From: Rhodopirellula sp. P2
Lineage (GTDB): Bacteria; Planctomycetota; Planctomycetia; Pirellulales; Pirellulaceae
Reading direction: 5' to 3'
DNA: 64,000 bases
NCBI RefSeq assembly: GCF_028768465.1
Contig: NZ_CP118225.1
Span: forward strand, 5,499,001 to 5,563,000
The position numbers were made by a program, and so were the translations under genes. Below are positions 8,682 to 18,324 of the stretch, in pieces. The notes below the pieces were generated by a model that was not told where the DNA came from, ran no database searches, and worked only from the letters and a program-made list of their open reading frames with translations. The stretch's first letter is position 1. The number at the start of each line of letters is the position of its first letter.

Positions 8682-9791
8682 TCACTTCCCACCCGCTTCC
8701 GCGATCATGCTGGACACTTCCACCGAGACCAACGAGGAAGGCAGCGCGTAGCTGACCACTCGACCGGCGCGAGCGATGTTGATTCCGATGACCTGGCCGT
8801 CACTGTTGAGCAACGGCCCGCCACATTGGTCGGGGTTCAACACCGTGTCGTGCTGCAAGACCTCTTCGAACCCAGACAGCCGAATGTTGCGGGCTCCATT
8901 CACGCGAGCGTCGTTTTCTGATTCGGTGACAATCGATGCTTCCCGCATCTTCGCGGACAACTCCTTGGTGTCACCGTCGCGAACAATGGTCAACTGAACG
9001 ATCTCGCCAGGGAACATCCTTCGCAAAGTCGACATCACCGCGTCTTTGTTGTTTTGCATTTGCCCGTTGATCGCAATGATCCGGTCCCCCGATTCCAATC
9101 CGGCTTCCGACGCACTGCTGTTGGGAAGGATCTGTTCGACTTGTGCGCCTGCGGTGGAGGCATTGGGGTTCAACTGCACGCCCAGCATCCCGCGATGTTC
9201 GACGCGGCGTGGTCCCGCCCCCATGACGCCCAAACCGATGACTCGATTGGTTCGATCCGGGCTAATCAAAAAGCTGCCGACGACAGGAACCGAGGAGGTC
9301 AACGTCACCGGGCGAAGCATCGGCAACGTGCCCGTGTGGTCGCGTTCGATCACCAGCAACGCCAAATCGCTTCGCCGTCTGACCGCGGCAACTCGCGCCG
9401 GAAACATTCGGCCGTCACGCAGTCGAACACGAATCGGGTCGTTGGACAATTCGCTGCGTTTGGTGATCACGTAGGCATCGGTCGTTGCCACCGCCGCACC
9501 GCCCATCAAGCTGGATTTTGCGACCACGGTTCCCAGCGAAACCGGACGCCCACCGCAGATCACGCCGACCACGCCATCTGCCGCACGCTCGGCGATCGGA
9601 CGCACCAACTGCATCATCTCACCATTGTCACGGCGGTGCATGACGCGTTCGACCAAGCGTTCTTGCAACCAAGCCGGCACGGACGCTTCTTCTTGCGCTG
9701 ACGCAGGCCCTGTGATCGACGCGGCAACGATCGCCACCGTCGCCAGAGACGTGAGCGCTTGCTTCAGTGACTTTCGAGCTGTGTTCTGCAT
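8682..9791 (-). CDS. Degenerate HtrA-like protein (pseudo-protease) with PDZ between the Asp and Ser-site segments
   Basis: Start taken at ATG 9791, 1 nt after the previous gene's stop; 369 residues. A signal peptide (about 1-33, cut near PASAQEE) is followed by a chymotrypsin-like first barrel. At the catalytic His position the sequence reads AYVITKRSEL instead of the usual NHV/AAHV, so the His is missing. Asp is retained (RRSDLALLVIE). The PDZ (about 200-282, MLGVQLNP to VQLTIVRDGD) comes before the Ser-site segment, not after it, and that segment reads NPDQCGGPLLNSDG: Ser is replaced by Cys322. Proteolysis by the normal mechanism is therefore unlikely. It may be a peptide-binding or scaffolding partner of the intact protease encoded just upstream. 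Confidence 0.85.
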   Translation of the reverse strand: MQNTARKSLKQALTSLATVAIVAASITGPASAQEEASVPAWLQERLVERVMHRRDNGEMMQLVRPIAERAADGVVGVICGGRPVSLGTVVAKSSLMGGAAVATTDAYVITKRSELSNDPIRVRLRDGRMFPARVAAVRRRSDLALLVIERDHTGTLPMLRPVTLTSSVPVVGSFLISPDRTNRVIGLGVMGAGPRRVEHRGMLGVQLNPNASTAGAQVEQILPNSSASEAGLESGDRIIAINGQMQNNKDAVMSTLRRMFPGEIVQLTIVRDGDTKELSAKMREASIVTESENDARVNGARNIRLSGFEEVLQHDTVLNPDQCGGPLLNSDGQVIGINIARAGRVVSYALPSSLVSVEVSSMIAEAGGK

Positions 9792-9792
9792 G

Positions 9793-11019
9793 TCAATCTC
9801 CACGGCCAATCTCCACAATCACTTTGACAGGTTGGCCATCACGTCGCAGCCAAATTTTCACTCGTTCGCCGGGCATTGTGTCGGACACCGCGGACTTCAA
9901 TGATTCAAAATCGGTGATGTCCACTTCGCCAAAGGTCACCACTTGGTCCCCCTCGCGAATGCCACCCTGATCCGCGGGCGATCCCGGACCGACTCGCACC
10001 ACGTTGGCGATTCCGCCTTCGCTGTTGCCCCGGATCCCCAGCACCGGACGAAAGCCCGGCAAGAATCCCCAAGCGTTGCCGCCCTGCATCTTGTCCCAGT
10101 GCTCATTGTAGTGGTCCACGGGAACGTGCAAGTTGTCGGCGACATCGTTTCCGATCCGGCTGTGCACCGCAATCAGTTTGCCCGACAAATCGAACAGCGG
10201 CCCGCCGGAGTCGCCACCGATCAACGCACAATCCGTCACCAATCGGTCGGGATAGACGGCCAAGATTCGGCCCACCCGTGTCACCATGCCGCGGTCGGCT
10301 TCGTAGCCGCCGGGATGCCCGGTTGCGATGCACCACATGCCAGACTTGAGATTCTCGCTGGTTCCCAACGAAGCATGTGGCCAACCGATTTCACGACCAG
10401 TCGCATCGCGAGCGTTCTGGCCGGGATCAATCTTCATCAGCCCCGCGTCGACGCTGCGGTTCATTCCCAACGTTTTCGCGGTGACCGTTCGACCGTCGTT
10501 GAGCGTCAGCATGGCGGACTTGCCAGGACGCATCGCCACGTGAGCTGCCGTCAAGACATAGCCGGTGGAAGTGATGATCACGCCACAACCTTGGGCGGGC
10601 CCAATTTGAACGCTGACGGTGCAAGCTTCCGCGGCGGCGGCGACGCGTTGCTGTTGCCGCTGCAACAAACGCAACTGATCCAATGATGTCGGAATCCCCC
10701 CCGCTTCCACCAACCGTTCCAATTCGAACGGGGGCTCAGTGAAGGTGCCACCCGTTTGATCCGTCAAAGCCCCGGAACCAGAATTTTGGGCGAACGCGTT
10801 TTGCGTGACCGGACCTGACGGGACCACTCGGGGGACGCTTTGTGCCGGCGGCACCAAAATCGCCCCAGGTGGCAGAGGCGGCGCACCGCCAAAGGTCGAG
10901 GGCACTCCCGAAACAATCTGCGCAGAACTCACCGAGTGAGGCATCGCCAGAGCGAACAAAAAGCAACTGGCAAACAGCCTCAGTCCGAGCGTGTCGTGAA
11001 ATGGCATCGCGTGATTCAT
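9793..11019 (-). CDS. HtrA-like secreted serine protease with C-terminal PDZ
   Basis: 408 residues from ATG 11019 (MNHAMPFH); an in-frame ATG at 11055 and one at 11007 are alternatives, none with a clear ribosome site. Signal peptide to about residue 33 (HSVSSAQ), a Pro/Gly-rich linker, then a trypsin-like domain with an intact triad: His160 (VLTAAHVAM), Asp191 (SVDAGLMKI), Ser271 (GGDSGGPLF). One PDZ follows at about 325-405. This is the usual HtrA/Deg order, unlike the next gene. First gene of a tight operon (1-nt and 3-nt gaps) with the pseudo-protease and the zinc-ribbon membrane protein, so the three probably act together at the cell envelope. Confidence 0.9.
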   Translation of the reverse strand: MNHAMPFHDTLGLRLFASCFLFALAMPHSVSSAQIVSGVPSTFGGAPPLPPGAILVPPAQSVPRVVPSGPVTQNAFAQNSGSGALTDQTGGTFTEPPFELERLVEAGGIPTSLDQLRLLQRQQQRVAAAAEACTVSVQIGPAQGCGVIITSTGYVLTAAHVAMRPGKSAMLTLNDGRTVTAKTLGMNRSVDAGLMKIDPGQNARDATGREIGWPHASLGTSENLKSGMWCIATGHPGGYEADRGMVTRVGRILAVYPDRLVTDCALIGGDSGGPLFDLSGKLIAVHSRIGNDVADNLHVPVDHYNEHWDKMQGGNAWGFLPGFRPVLGIRGNSEGGIANVVRVGPGSPADQGGIREGDQVVTFGEVDITDFESLKSAVSDTMPGERVKIWLRRDGQPVKVIVEIGRGD

Positions 11020-11426
11020 CAGGAGGAAAGACGGACGGTTCCCATTGTACCCCACCGACCAGGACTTGGTTCAAGGTCTCGCCGCTCGCGACAACGTCGT
11101 TCAGTCGATAAAGTGCCGTTGCAACACCTTCCATCCGGCCAACCCCCGGAATCGTTGCAATTGCACCATTGGGCGGAGGCGTGGCGGGGATCGCTCTTCG
11201 GGGCATCCGCTCGCCTTGGATGCCAGGGCCCAACAAAACGTTCACGCCCGCTCCTATTTCGTTGCGGTTTTCTCACGAATCCGCCATTTTTTTTGTCCCT
11301 TTGGTCGCCACTCCGCCCATCCCCTTCTGATTTCAAGCTCGGAGGACAAGCCAATCCGATCTCGCTTCGGTTGACCTGCCCTCGGATCTCACCGTTCCTA
11401 CTTCCTCCGCGGTTGCCAGTTCTGCC

Positions 11427-12329
11427 ATGTCAAAATCGTTGCTCATCGTCGGTTGCGGGTACCTCGGTTTGCGAGTCGGACGACTGGCCCAACAATTGGG
11501 ATGGCACGTCGCCGCGACCACCCGAACGCGGTTCGAGACGCTCGCCGCCGAAGGATTCACCCCCATCGCCTTTGATTGGAACGATTCGCGGACGCTGCAG
11601 CATTTACCAGCGGCGACCCACGTTCTGATCGCGGTGGCGTACGACCGAAACAGTCGCGTGGAACGGTTTGCGTCTCAAGTTGACGGGTTGGCACGCTTGG
11701 TTCGCCACTTGGACCAAGGCCGATCGCCGGATCAGTCGCCCGATGTTTGCTACATCAGCACAACCGGGGTCTACCATCAATCCGGTGGCATGTGGGTCGA
11801 CGAAACATCGCCCACCCAACCTTCGCGAGAGGGCGGCAAAGCTCACTTGGCCGCGGAAGCCCAACTCCGATCGCTTCGATTCGGTCGCCCAACGACGACC
11901 TTGCGTTTAGCGGGAATCTATGGCCCCGGACGAGTCCCGCGGGCAGCCGATGTGATCGCTGGTCGCCCGATCGCCTCTCCAGCGAGCGGGCACCTGAACC
12001 TGATCCATGTCGACGACGCTGCAACCGCTGTCATGAACAACTTTGACAGCCAACGCTTCGATGAGCGTTCACGCTGCCCGCTGTACGTGGTCAGCGACGA
12101 TGAACCGGTCGTGCGACGCGAGTTCTATCGCCAGATCGCTCGAGACACACGATCCCCCAAGCCAACCTTTGTCGAGCCGGATGCGGATTCAGGAGTTCGT
12201 TTCCGTAGCGAAACCGACAAACGCATTTGGAACCGTCGCGTTCGCCGCGACTTGATTCCGGCGATGAAGTTCCCAACTTATCGTCAGGGACTCCACGACG
12301 TTCTCGCCGATCTCACGCCAACTCGTTGA
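11427..12329 (+). CDS. NAD(P)-dependent epimerase/dehydratase-like SDR protein
   Basis: 300 residues. N-terminal Rossmann fold with nucleotide-binding motif LLIVGCGYLGLRVGRLAQ (residues about 5-22), where GCGYLG replaces the classical GxxGxxG of extended SDRs as in the YeeZ-like group. The STTGVYHQSGG segment corresponds to the catalytic Ser/Tyr region, but a clear YxxxK is not obvious, so it may be an atypical SDR. Cytoplasmic, no TM. It stands alone between two convergent minus-strand groups. Substrate unknown. Confidence 0.82.
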   Translation: MSKSLLIVGCGYLGLRVGRLAQQLGWHVAATTRTRFETLAAEGFTPIAFDWNDSRTLQHLPAATHVLIAVAYDRNSRVERFASQVDGLARLVRHLDQGRSPDQSPDVCYISTTGVYHQSGGMWVDETSPTQPSREGGKAHLAAEAQLRSLRFGRPTTTLRLAGIYGPGRVPRAADVIAGRPIASPASGHLNLIHVDDAATAVMNNFDSQRFDERSRCPLYVVSDDEPVVRREFYRQIARDTRSPKPTFVEPDADSGVRFRSETDKRIWNRRVRRDLIPAMKFPTYRQGLHDVLADLTPTR

Positions 12330-12417
12330 CCCGAAAGTCAGGACGGCATCGCAAGGAAACCGTTGAGCTGACGTTGATTTCCCACGATCCGTCTCGCCGA
12401 TCCCAACCGCCCGCAAC

Positions 12418-13086
12418 TTACAACAACGGCGGTGGCGGTGGTTCAGGCTCTGGTTCGGGCTCCGGTTCAGGCTCCGGTTCGGGCTCCGGTTCGGGCTCTG
12501 GTTCAGGCTCTGGTTCAGGCTCTGGTTCAGGCTCTGGTTCAGGCTCTGGTTCAGGCTCTGGTTCGGGCTCCGGTGGTGGTGGTGGCGGCGGAGTCGGGAT
12601 GGTTCGGCTCATCACCATTGCGGCACGCTCGGTGAGCAATCTTGCTCGGCCAGTCAGACTCTCGCCAAACAACCCTGGACTGATCCAAGTGTTCTGAAGC
12701 AGTGGGACACCGACTCGAACCTCGACCTCCGAGGTGTCTTCCACGATTTCGTCCGGGATCACAGTCACGGCAGCATTGCGAATGCCAACCGCCCGCATGT
12801 GCGTTTGAACGACTTCTCGGACCTCTTCCGAGGTGGCGCCTGTGATGATCCCACGCCGCGCACCAATGTAGGCCCCATGGTCCGCAGAATGCCGGAGCAT
12901 TGCGACGCGAGTCAGCTCGATGCCAGACACCAAAATGGTGAACAGCACGGTGGAAACGATCGCCATTTCAACCACCGTCGCTCCTACGCGAGCGTTAGTC
13001 GTCAAGGGTGGCCGCTGAAGCTGGGTGTGAATCATGATGCGAAACCGCGAGGCGGAGAACAAACGAAAGAAGGTAAATGGGCTCAT
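12418..13086 (-). CDS. TadE-like pseudopilin with a C-terminal 22x(Glu-Pro) tail
   Basis: Begins at ATG 13086, overlapping the stop of the vWA gene by 4 nt (ATGA), so translation is coupled; an internal ATG at 13035 would also keep the domain. The TadE signature RVGATVVEMAIVSTVLFTILV gives a prepilin-peptidase-like G/ATVVE site with Glu at +5 followed by the hydrophobic helix. The C-terminus carries Pro7, then 22 consecutive Glu-Pro dipeptides, then Pro5-Leu-Leu. Such a tail is a stiff polyproline-type rod that could span periplasm or wall. Third gene of the Tad-like cluster 12418-14634. Confidence 0.85.
   Translation of the reverse strand: MSPFTFFRLFSASRFRIMIHTQLQRPPLTTNARVGATVVEMAIVSTVLFTILVSGIELTRVAMLRHSADHGAYIGARRGIITGATSEEVREVVQTHMRAVGIRNAAVTVIPDEIVEDTSEVEVRVGVPLLQNTWISPGLFGESLTGRARLLTERAAMVMSRTIPTPPPPPPPEPEPEPEPEPEPEPEPEPEPEPEPEPEPEPEPEPEPEPEPEPEPPPPPLL
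12440..12571. repeat. 22-copy hexanucleotide repeat encoding Glu-Pro
   Basis: Twenty-two successive hexamers of GGTTCA/GGTTCG alternating with GGCTCT/GGCTCC. Each hexamer encodes one Glu-Pro on the minus strand, so slippage changes length by whole dipeptides without frameshift. The array is coding, inside the TadE-like gene. Confidence 0.95.
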
Positions 13087-14216
13087 TGGGTCATCAACGA
13101 CGGAAGCTTCTTCGCAATTTGCTCAAACGCGTTTTGCAACTGGGTCGCATCCGATGCATGAAAGTGCTCTCCGCCGCACTCATTCGCCAGACTCGCCATC
13201 CGCCACTGATCAGCATCGTCGCTGAACGTGATCGTGAACAAGGTCACGCCAGAACCCTTCAAAGCGTATGTCATGCTCTCGGGACTCCTCCCCGTGTTGT
13301 GGTGCCCATCGGACATCAACACCATGGTGCGGACGGCATAGGGTCGAGCATGCGTGGCATCGGTCAGTGCCGCCAAACCACTTTCCAACCCATATCCGAC
13401 ACTGGTCCCACCCCCATCAAACTGGTACGAGATCCCGTCGAGCTGATCAGAGATGTACGAATAGGTGTGAGTCAAATCACAATTTCGAGTCCCGCTGTCG
13501 GCATAGGTCGTCAGACAAAGTTTTTCTGACTGCGGCGAATCCTCAAGAAACCCGCTGAACGCATTGACCGAGGCGACCAAATCCAACCAACGTGAATTGG
13601 GAGGCACGGGGGCACCGTAAGTCCACTCGGGCGGCGCAGCAGCCGGGTTGACGTAAGGATCCGGCGTTTCATCGCTCGCGTACGCCATCGAACCGCTGCG
13701 GTCGATCACCAACGCCACGTCCATGGTGCTCTGAGTGCTGACGGCAACCCGGCGTGGACGGATCTCAATGTTGGTTCCCAGAGTCGGGAACAAAGGTGAG
13801 AAAACCGCGTTCGGTGCGTTCGCCAATGACAGCGTTGTCAATCGAACCGCATTTCCGAGTTGGTTTTCATTGGTCAACGGTTCAAAGCTGTAGCTCTCCT
13901 CGAGACTTTCACGAACGCTGATCCCAAATTCGAGATCACCCATGCTGATCGGCACGACTTGCCCCGCAACGGGATTCCGCGCCGCGGCGTCTTGAGCGGC
14001 GGCCAGCGCGGCGGCCTTGTCCCCGGTTTGAACGTACATCCGTCCCGCGGCACACACCGCTGCGTCGGTGACGACTTGGCTGTCCGCCGTGACCGCTTCG
14101 ACGTAAGCGATGTTGATTGCATAGGCCGCCATGATCAGCAACACGGGCAACATGATGACGAGCAGCACAATGACTGCCCCTTCGCTTTGCCTGGATTGGC
14201 TTCTCAATCGATTCAT
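13083..14216 (-). CDS. TadG-like protein with von Willebrand A domain
   Basis: 377 residues from ATG 14216 (MNRLRSQ), 16 nt after the preceding TadE stop. N-terminal Tad helix (about 13-40, EGAVIVLLVIMLPVLLIMAA), a linker, then a vWA domain with a MIDAS motif DRSGS at about 172-176 (ALVIDRSGSMAYASDE), plus downstream Thr and Asp positions (GGTSVGYG, LMSDGHHNTG). TadG proteins sit at the membrane in Flp-pilus clusters, and vWA domains bind ligands through a metal ion. The ATPase, secretin and prepilin peptidase of a complete Tad system are not nearby, so this is a satellite cluster. Confidence 0.9.
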   Translation of the reverse strand: MNRLRSQSRQSEGAVIVLLVIMLPVLLIMAAYAINIAYVEAVTADSQVVTDAAVCAAGRMYVQTGDKAAALAAAQDAAARNPVAGQVVPISMGDLEFGISVRESLEESYSFEPLTNENQLGNAVRLTTLSLANAPNAVFSPLFPTLGTNIEIRPRRVAVSTQSTMDVALVIDRSGSMAYASDETPDPYVNPAAAPPEWTYGAPVPPNSRWLDLVASVNAFSGFLEDSPQSEKLCLTTYADSGTRNCDLTHTYSYISDQLDGISYQFDGGGTSVGYGLESGLAALTDATHARPYAVRTMVLMSDGHHNTGRSPESMTYALKGSGVTLFTITFSDDADQWRMASLANECGGEHFHASDATQLQNAFEQIAKKLPSLMTQ

Positions 14217-14232
14217 CGCTGTTGATTCCCAA

Positions 14233-14634
14233 TCACGGTTTTTGAAGAGTGACCGACTCGGCCAAGTCATAGTTTCCGAATCCCCATCCACCCATCAAAG
14301 CATTCGAAGAGAACGGTGCGCGGACTTCGACTGTGAACCAGTCACCGGAATCCAACGTCCGCGGGTCAACGGGATCCAAGACGACGACGATGTCATTCAA
14401 TCGCTGATCGGCGCTCAACGTCTCGCATTGCCATTCCACGTTGTCCGCCATGGCTTCAGGCAACAGCCCAACGCGTGCGCCCTCGTAGGCAACCATTTTC
14501 ATTTTTTGCTGCAAGCGAATCATCGTGCACGCTTCGACCGTGCCCATCATGACCACCAGCAACAACGGCAACCCCACGGCCAATTCCGTGACGGCGATCC
14601 CGTTGCGATGCGATGGTTTGTTTCGAGTGACCAT
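14233..14634 (-). CDS. TadE-like pseudopilin
   Basis: About 133 residues from ATG 14634 (MVTRNKPSH); in-frame starts at 14664 and 14679 are possible. The TadE pattern is clear: RNGIAVTELAVGLPLLLVVM, with the processing site G/IAVTE (Glu at +5), then a globular part of about 90 residues. First gene of the three-gene Tad-like cluster. Its short C-terminus contrasts with the Glu-Pro tail on its paralogue. Confidence 0.85.
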   Translation of the reverse strand: MVTRNKPSHRNGIAVTELAVGLPLLLVVMMGTVEACTMIRLQQKMKMVAYEGARVGLLPEAMADNVEWQCETLSADQRLNDIVVVLDPVDPRTLDSGDWFTVEVRAPFSSNALMGGWGFGNYDLAESVTLQKP

Positions 14635-15017
14635 GGAGATTGGTTCCCGCGTAGGTGGTGTCATGGGTCCGCAACTCAAGCGAACAGATGCAGCCTACGT
14701 CACAAAAAGCCACCACTCCGCGATCATTCCGACGGAAGGCATCCTTCTCCGTGGGCAATCGCCCGTTCAGCCAAACAGTCCAATCGAATCTTCCGATTGC
14801 AACGGTGCCAACGAATGGTCCACTCGGCAGGATTGCCCGGCAGGCTTGCCCGGTCAGATCGCCCCAATGGACGAACAGGTAGCAGGGGCACAGAAAGGCC
14901 CCAAGCAGAAAAGCCCACGGAGAATCGCCCGCCAGATTGGGCGGGAAGACATCTCACGGCTCACTCAAACTCACGCCGCAGCTCCCACGTCCGCTGCGAA
15001 CGGAGTCTCGACGGAGC

Positions 15018-16127
15018 TCAGAACTTGTAAAGCAGCAACGCGGAGTAGTAGAAGTCGTTCTTCAGCGCACCTTGAGGCGTGCTGTCATATCGGTCCGTGA
15101 GCGACAATCGCAACGAGAAGTTGTCGGAGTCACTGAGCAGGGTCTCCCACGCAACGTCCGTTACCAAACGGTAATCGCTGAAGTCATCCCAGGCCGGGAA
15201 GAAATCCAACTTCGCTTTCACCTTCTGGCGAGACGTCAGCTGATGATCCGCTTCGATGCCCAACACAGCTTCCGGAATCCAGGAATCATCTGGTGACCCA
15301 ATCTCCTTGGACGCACCAGCACCAAAGCGAGTGACCAAGTTCGTTGTGTCGTTTCGAATCCAGTAGTAGCCCAAACCTGAATTCAAATTCAAACGCAGAT
15401 CAAAGGATTTGAACTTGTCAAATTCCATCCCGAACTTCCCAAACACCGACCAATTGGAATCGTTGATCAAACGGTCGTAATCCAGATTGAATCGACCGTT
15501 GTCCTCGGTGATGACGTCGCTGGCACTGGCCTGCCGATAATCAAAATCCAACGCCAAGGTGTACTTGTCGGTTTTGCGTTTCATCTCCAACCCAGTCTGC
15601 AGAGCCAACGTGTCTGCGTTGCCCGAACTGCCATCCAAACCAAACTCCGCATGATTCTTCCAACCCTTGGTCATCCAAACCCAAGGTCGCTGGTACCAAC
15701 TGACCACCTCTTCCTGCAAAGGAGGGGACTCGATCACATGGCCTGATGCAACCACATCGGAATAGCTGGTTGACTGAATCACGCTGTCAGGCAACGGAGC
15801 ATCCAGGACCGGCGACTCCAACTGGGCAGGCGACAAACCAAACGCCTCGTTCCATCCCGATGGCAATTCGTTCCAGTTCATCGAGGCTTCCTGCCCCGAC
15901 GCATCCGCTGGCAAGTCCAAGGAGTCCGTGGCGGTCGACGGGGCACTCTCGGCCGCAGGAACCGCCGCCGGAGCGGGAAGTGGTTGAGGCAAATCGTACC
16001 CCGAGCCATTGAAAGTCGATTGCCCCATCTGCCAGCCAGGGCTGGACTGCGCGTGCACACAAGTTGTGAGTGCGAGCCATCCGGCAAACGCGAACAAGAT
16101 TCTTTGAAGGGGATGAATCGAACGCAT
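15018..16127 (-). CDS. DUF481-family outer-membrane beta-barrel protein
   Basis: About 369 residues from ATG 16127 (MRSIHPLQRILFAFAGW), which gives a proper signal peptide ending at CVHAQSS; longer in-frame starts at 16142 and 16280 would bury it. A Pro/Ala/Ser linker is followed from about residue 155 by regularly spaced beta strands (KYTLALDFDYRQ, NWSVFGKFGMEFD, LRLNLNSGLGYYW) ending in aromatic-terminated LLLYKF, the usual last strand of a barrel. This matches the DUF481/YdiY-type outer-membrane proteins. Ligand unknown. Confidence 0.87.
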   Translation of the reverse strand: MRSIHPLQRILFAFAGWLALTTCVHAQSSPGWQMGQSTFNGSGYDLPQPLPAPAAVPAAESAPSTATDSLDLPADASGQEASMNWNELPSGWNEAFGLSPAQLESPVLDAPLPDSVIQSTSYSDVVASGHVIESPPLQEEVVSWYQRPWVWMTKGWKNHAEFGLDGSSGNADTLALQTGLEMKRKTDKYTLALDFDYRQASASDVITEDNGRFNLDYDRLINDSNWSVFGKFGMEFDKFKSFDLRLNLNSGLGYYWIRNDTTNLVTRFGAGASKEIGSPDDSWIPEAVLGIEADHQLTSRQKVKAKLDFFPAWDDFSDYRLVTDVAWETLLSDSDNFSLRLSLTDRYDSTPQGALKNDFYYSALLLYKF

Positions 16128-16304
16128 GAGTTGAAAATGCATGAATATGAATTGCACGGCGATGAAATGCATTGCGTGAACAAGGCAGCGATAATGTTGT
16201 TGCGTCGCAAACAACTGCTGGACAAACCTTCCTCTAACGCCTGTACAGAAGTTGCCTCTTTCAGGAAAAGGGCGAATCATGAATCGAGTGATTCTTGAAG
16301 CTTG

Positions 16305-17315
16305 TCAACGGACCTTCTTGTCCTTCGGTTTCGGCTCCACCGCAATTTTCGCAGCCGGTTTGGATTCCTTTGATTCAGGTGTGTCAGTGCCTGTGTCGGC
16401 CCCCCCCGCTTCGCCGGCTGCTTCTCCATCCGCGATCATCTCGGACGAAACCCCGACGCCTGGCAACGGTTCCCCCGGCAACAACCCGCCACCAATCATG
16501 CTTCCGTTGTCACCACCCAATACCGGCCAACCGTTGTCGAACCGCGTTTCGGCCGTGTAATCGACTGGTGGACGAGAGAATTGAGTGGGAGGTGATCCGG
16601 TGGAGCGGCGTCCAAAGTGAATCAACTTGCTCCCAGCCAAACGAGTTTCGTCACGAATCGAGCCACCTTGAAACGGTCCCACGCCCAAAACCCAAGTGTC
16701 TCGTGCGGTGGATCGCGACTGACTGATTCCAGATTGCCAAACGGCTTCGCGAGTCTTTCGGTCGTAAGCAAACGCGGCCACTTTCGCGGCCCCTTCGCGA
16801 GCGTCGCGACGGGCGATGGCAATTTCCGGGATCTGAGGAACCGATGGAGTGCTGGGCAGCAACGAAACCGTCGAGTTGATTGCATTGTTCTCCGGAACAC
16901 CCAACGTCACGCGGTGGTCGTCATACCCCAACGTTCCAATCCGAGCCTCGATGATGATGTCCGCGTCTGTCGCAGCATCCTGCATGTAACAGCCTGCCGC
17001 CATGACTTGTTGACGCAGTGCACTTGTGACGTAATCCGCATTCACAATCGTGGGCACCTTCGCCGAACGAAGATAGCTTGTGTCAAGGTAAACCTTCTCA
17101 CCTGACAAAGGTCGAAAGTCAATCGTCGAAACGCTGCGGTCAACGGCGTCCGACAACAACAATTGCTCGGTCGCTTGCCGTTCTTGGGTCGTGCCGCAAC
17201 CTGACAACAAACACACCATCAACCCGAACGCGGCGATGGAAGCAAACGATCGCGGGGAGAACCAGCGAACAGATTGACATGCATTCGGTTTTTGAATCGT
17301 TCGCAAACTGAACAC
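16305..17315 (-). CDS. Outer-membrane or periplasmic lipoprotein, function unknown
   Basis: A lipobox LLSGC is preceded by a hydrophobic segment (FASIAAFGLMVC). To place it as a signal peptide the start must be close; a GTG at 17315 puts the Cys at residue 40. ATGs farther upstream (17405, 17597) give implausibly long leaders. After the Cys, about 200 residues look folded (VYLDTSYLRSAKVPTIVNAD, DADIIIEARIGTLGYDDHR), and the last 90 are Pro/Gly/Glu-rich and end in a basic KPKDKKVR. This resembles a planctomycete lipoprotein family (DUF6655-like by recall, unverified). Minus strand, about 180 bp downstream of the DUF481 gene. Confidence 0.75.
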   Translation of the reverse strand: MFSLRTIQKPNACQSVRWFSPRSFASIAAFGLMVCLLSGCGTTQERQATEQLLLSDAVDRSVSTIDFRPLSGEKVYLDTSYLRSAKVPTIVNADYVTSALRQQVMAAGCYMQDAATDADIIIEARIGTLGYDDHRVTLGVPENNAINSTVSLLPSTPSVPQIPEIAIARRDAREGAAKVAAFAYDRKTREAVWQSGISQSRSTARDTWVLGVGPFQGGSIRDETRLAGSKLIHFGRRSTGSPPTQFSRPPVDYTAETRFDNGWPVLGGDNGSMIGGGLLPGEPLPGVGVSSEMIADGEAAGEAGGADTGTDTPESKESKPAAKIAVEPKPKDKKVR

Positions 17316-18324
17316 TTGCCGTGAAGATGAGTCCCGGCACCAATTTGCGCAGCGGTGACCAAGGTATTGGGGGAGCAGGCGATGATGCAGCGGTTTCCGA
17401 AACATCGGACGCGCGTTCTGGTGATTGCAAGGTGGGTGGTCAGGGAAGGCGGTTTCGGCATGAAACCGGTCGAGGCTCTGCTCAACTCTCAAGGGCTTAG
17501 CAAAGCAACGCCAACAATCGCAACTGAGGTTCTGTATCAACGGCGACGATCCGCAGGCAACCAGGAACATGTGAAACACCTTGGAGACAAAGTACATTCA
17601 GTCAGAACACCTCCTCCGCCTTCGCTCATCACCTTCAACGACGATAGGCGAGGGGACTTCCGCCGAAGGTGCAAAAACCGAACAGAGATTCAACGCAAAC
17701 ATGCCGTTTTCTGAAAAAGAAGGCAGGAGCACGCCACCAAGTTGATGTTTGGCGAACCGCTCAACACCGCCTGCTCTACCTGGACCTCCCAGCGTCACAG
17801 CTTGGACGGATGCAAACCGAGCGTCGGGTGATCTCGGACGGGCTCCATTGTGCGGCCGACAAATTTTCTTTCCACATCCAATCACGACTGGGGCAATCAA
17901 AATCCCCGCCAATTTGACAGCCCGATGAAATCGCAAGCACGACCTCCGAGTGAGATGCGGACCGCAAAACCAAGCCGCCGGAAACGTCAAAACGTCGAGA
18001 TTGACTTCTCTCAACGCTTCCGATCGTACTCCCGCCGACCGGCCAGAATTCACGCGAATCAATTTGAGCCGAATCCCGCCAGGCACCGTCGGCAGGCAAC
18101 CAAGCCCAAAATGATTGATTGGTCTTGCCGCAGTTTCACGAAATCGGCCTTTCCACAAAATTGCCGATTCGTCTAAAGTCTGCCCGAGTTCACCCATTCC
18201 AGTGGTGAACACAGGATCCGGCAAAGGTTCCCGCGAGTGGGCAGGATGGCCCACTTTTCTTTGCCAAGGACCTTGGACCCTCACAGGGCGTGATCACGCG
18301 CAGCCACGGAAGGAGCGTTTTGCG
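17316..18324. other. About 1 kb spacer before the giant ATPase gene, no convincing gene
   Basis: A 228-codon minus-strand frame (17598-18284) and several plus-strand frames exist but have no ribosome site, no hydrophobic or domain pattern and odd composition. The only clear element is the AGGAG ribosome site at 18310-18314 for the gene at 18325. It may contain a leader or an ncRNA I cannot recognise. Confidence 0.45.

Noticed and set aside
12427-12697. Plus-strand Gly/Ser repeat protein over the EP array
   Set aside because: It is the reverse reading of the hexamer repeats; the TadE domain on the minus strand is authentic.
17598-18284. 228-codon minus-strand frame
   Set aside because: No ribosome site, no motif, odd Arg/Gly/Pro composition; it runs antisense into the giant ATPase leader.
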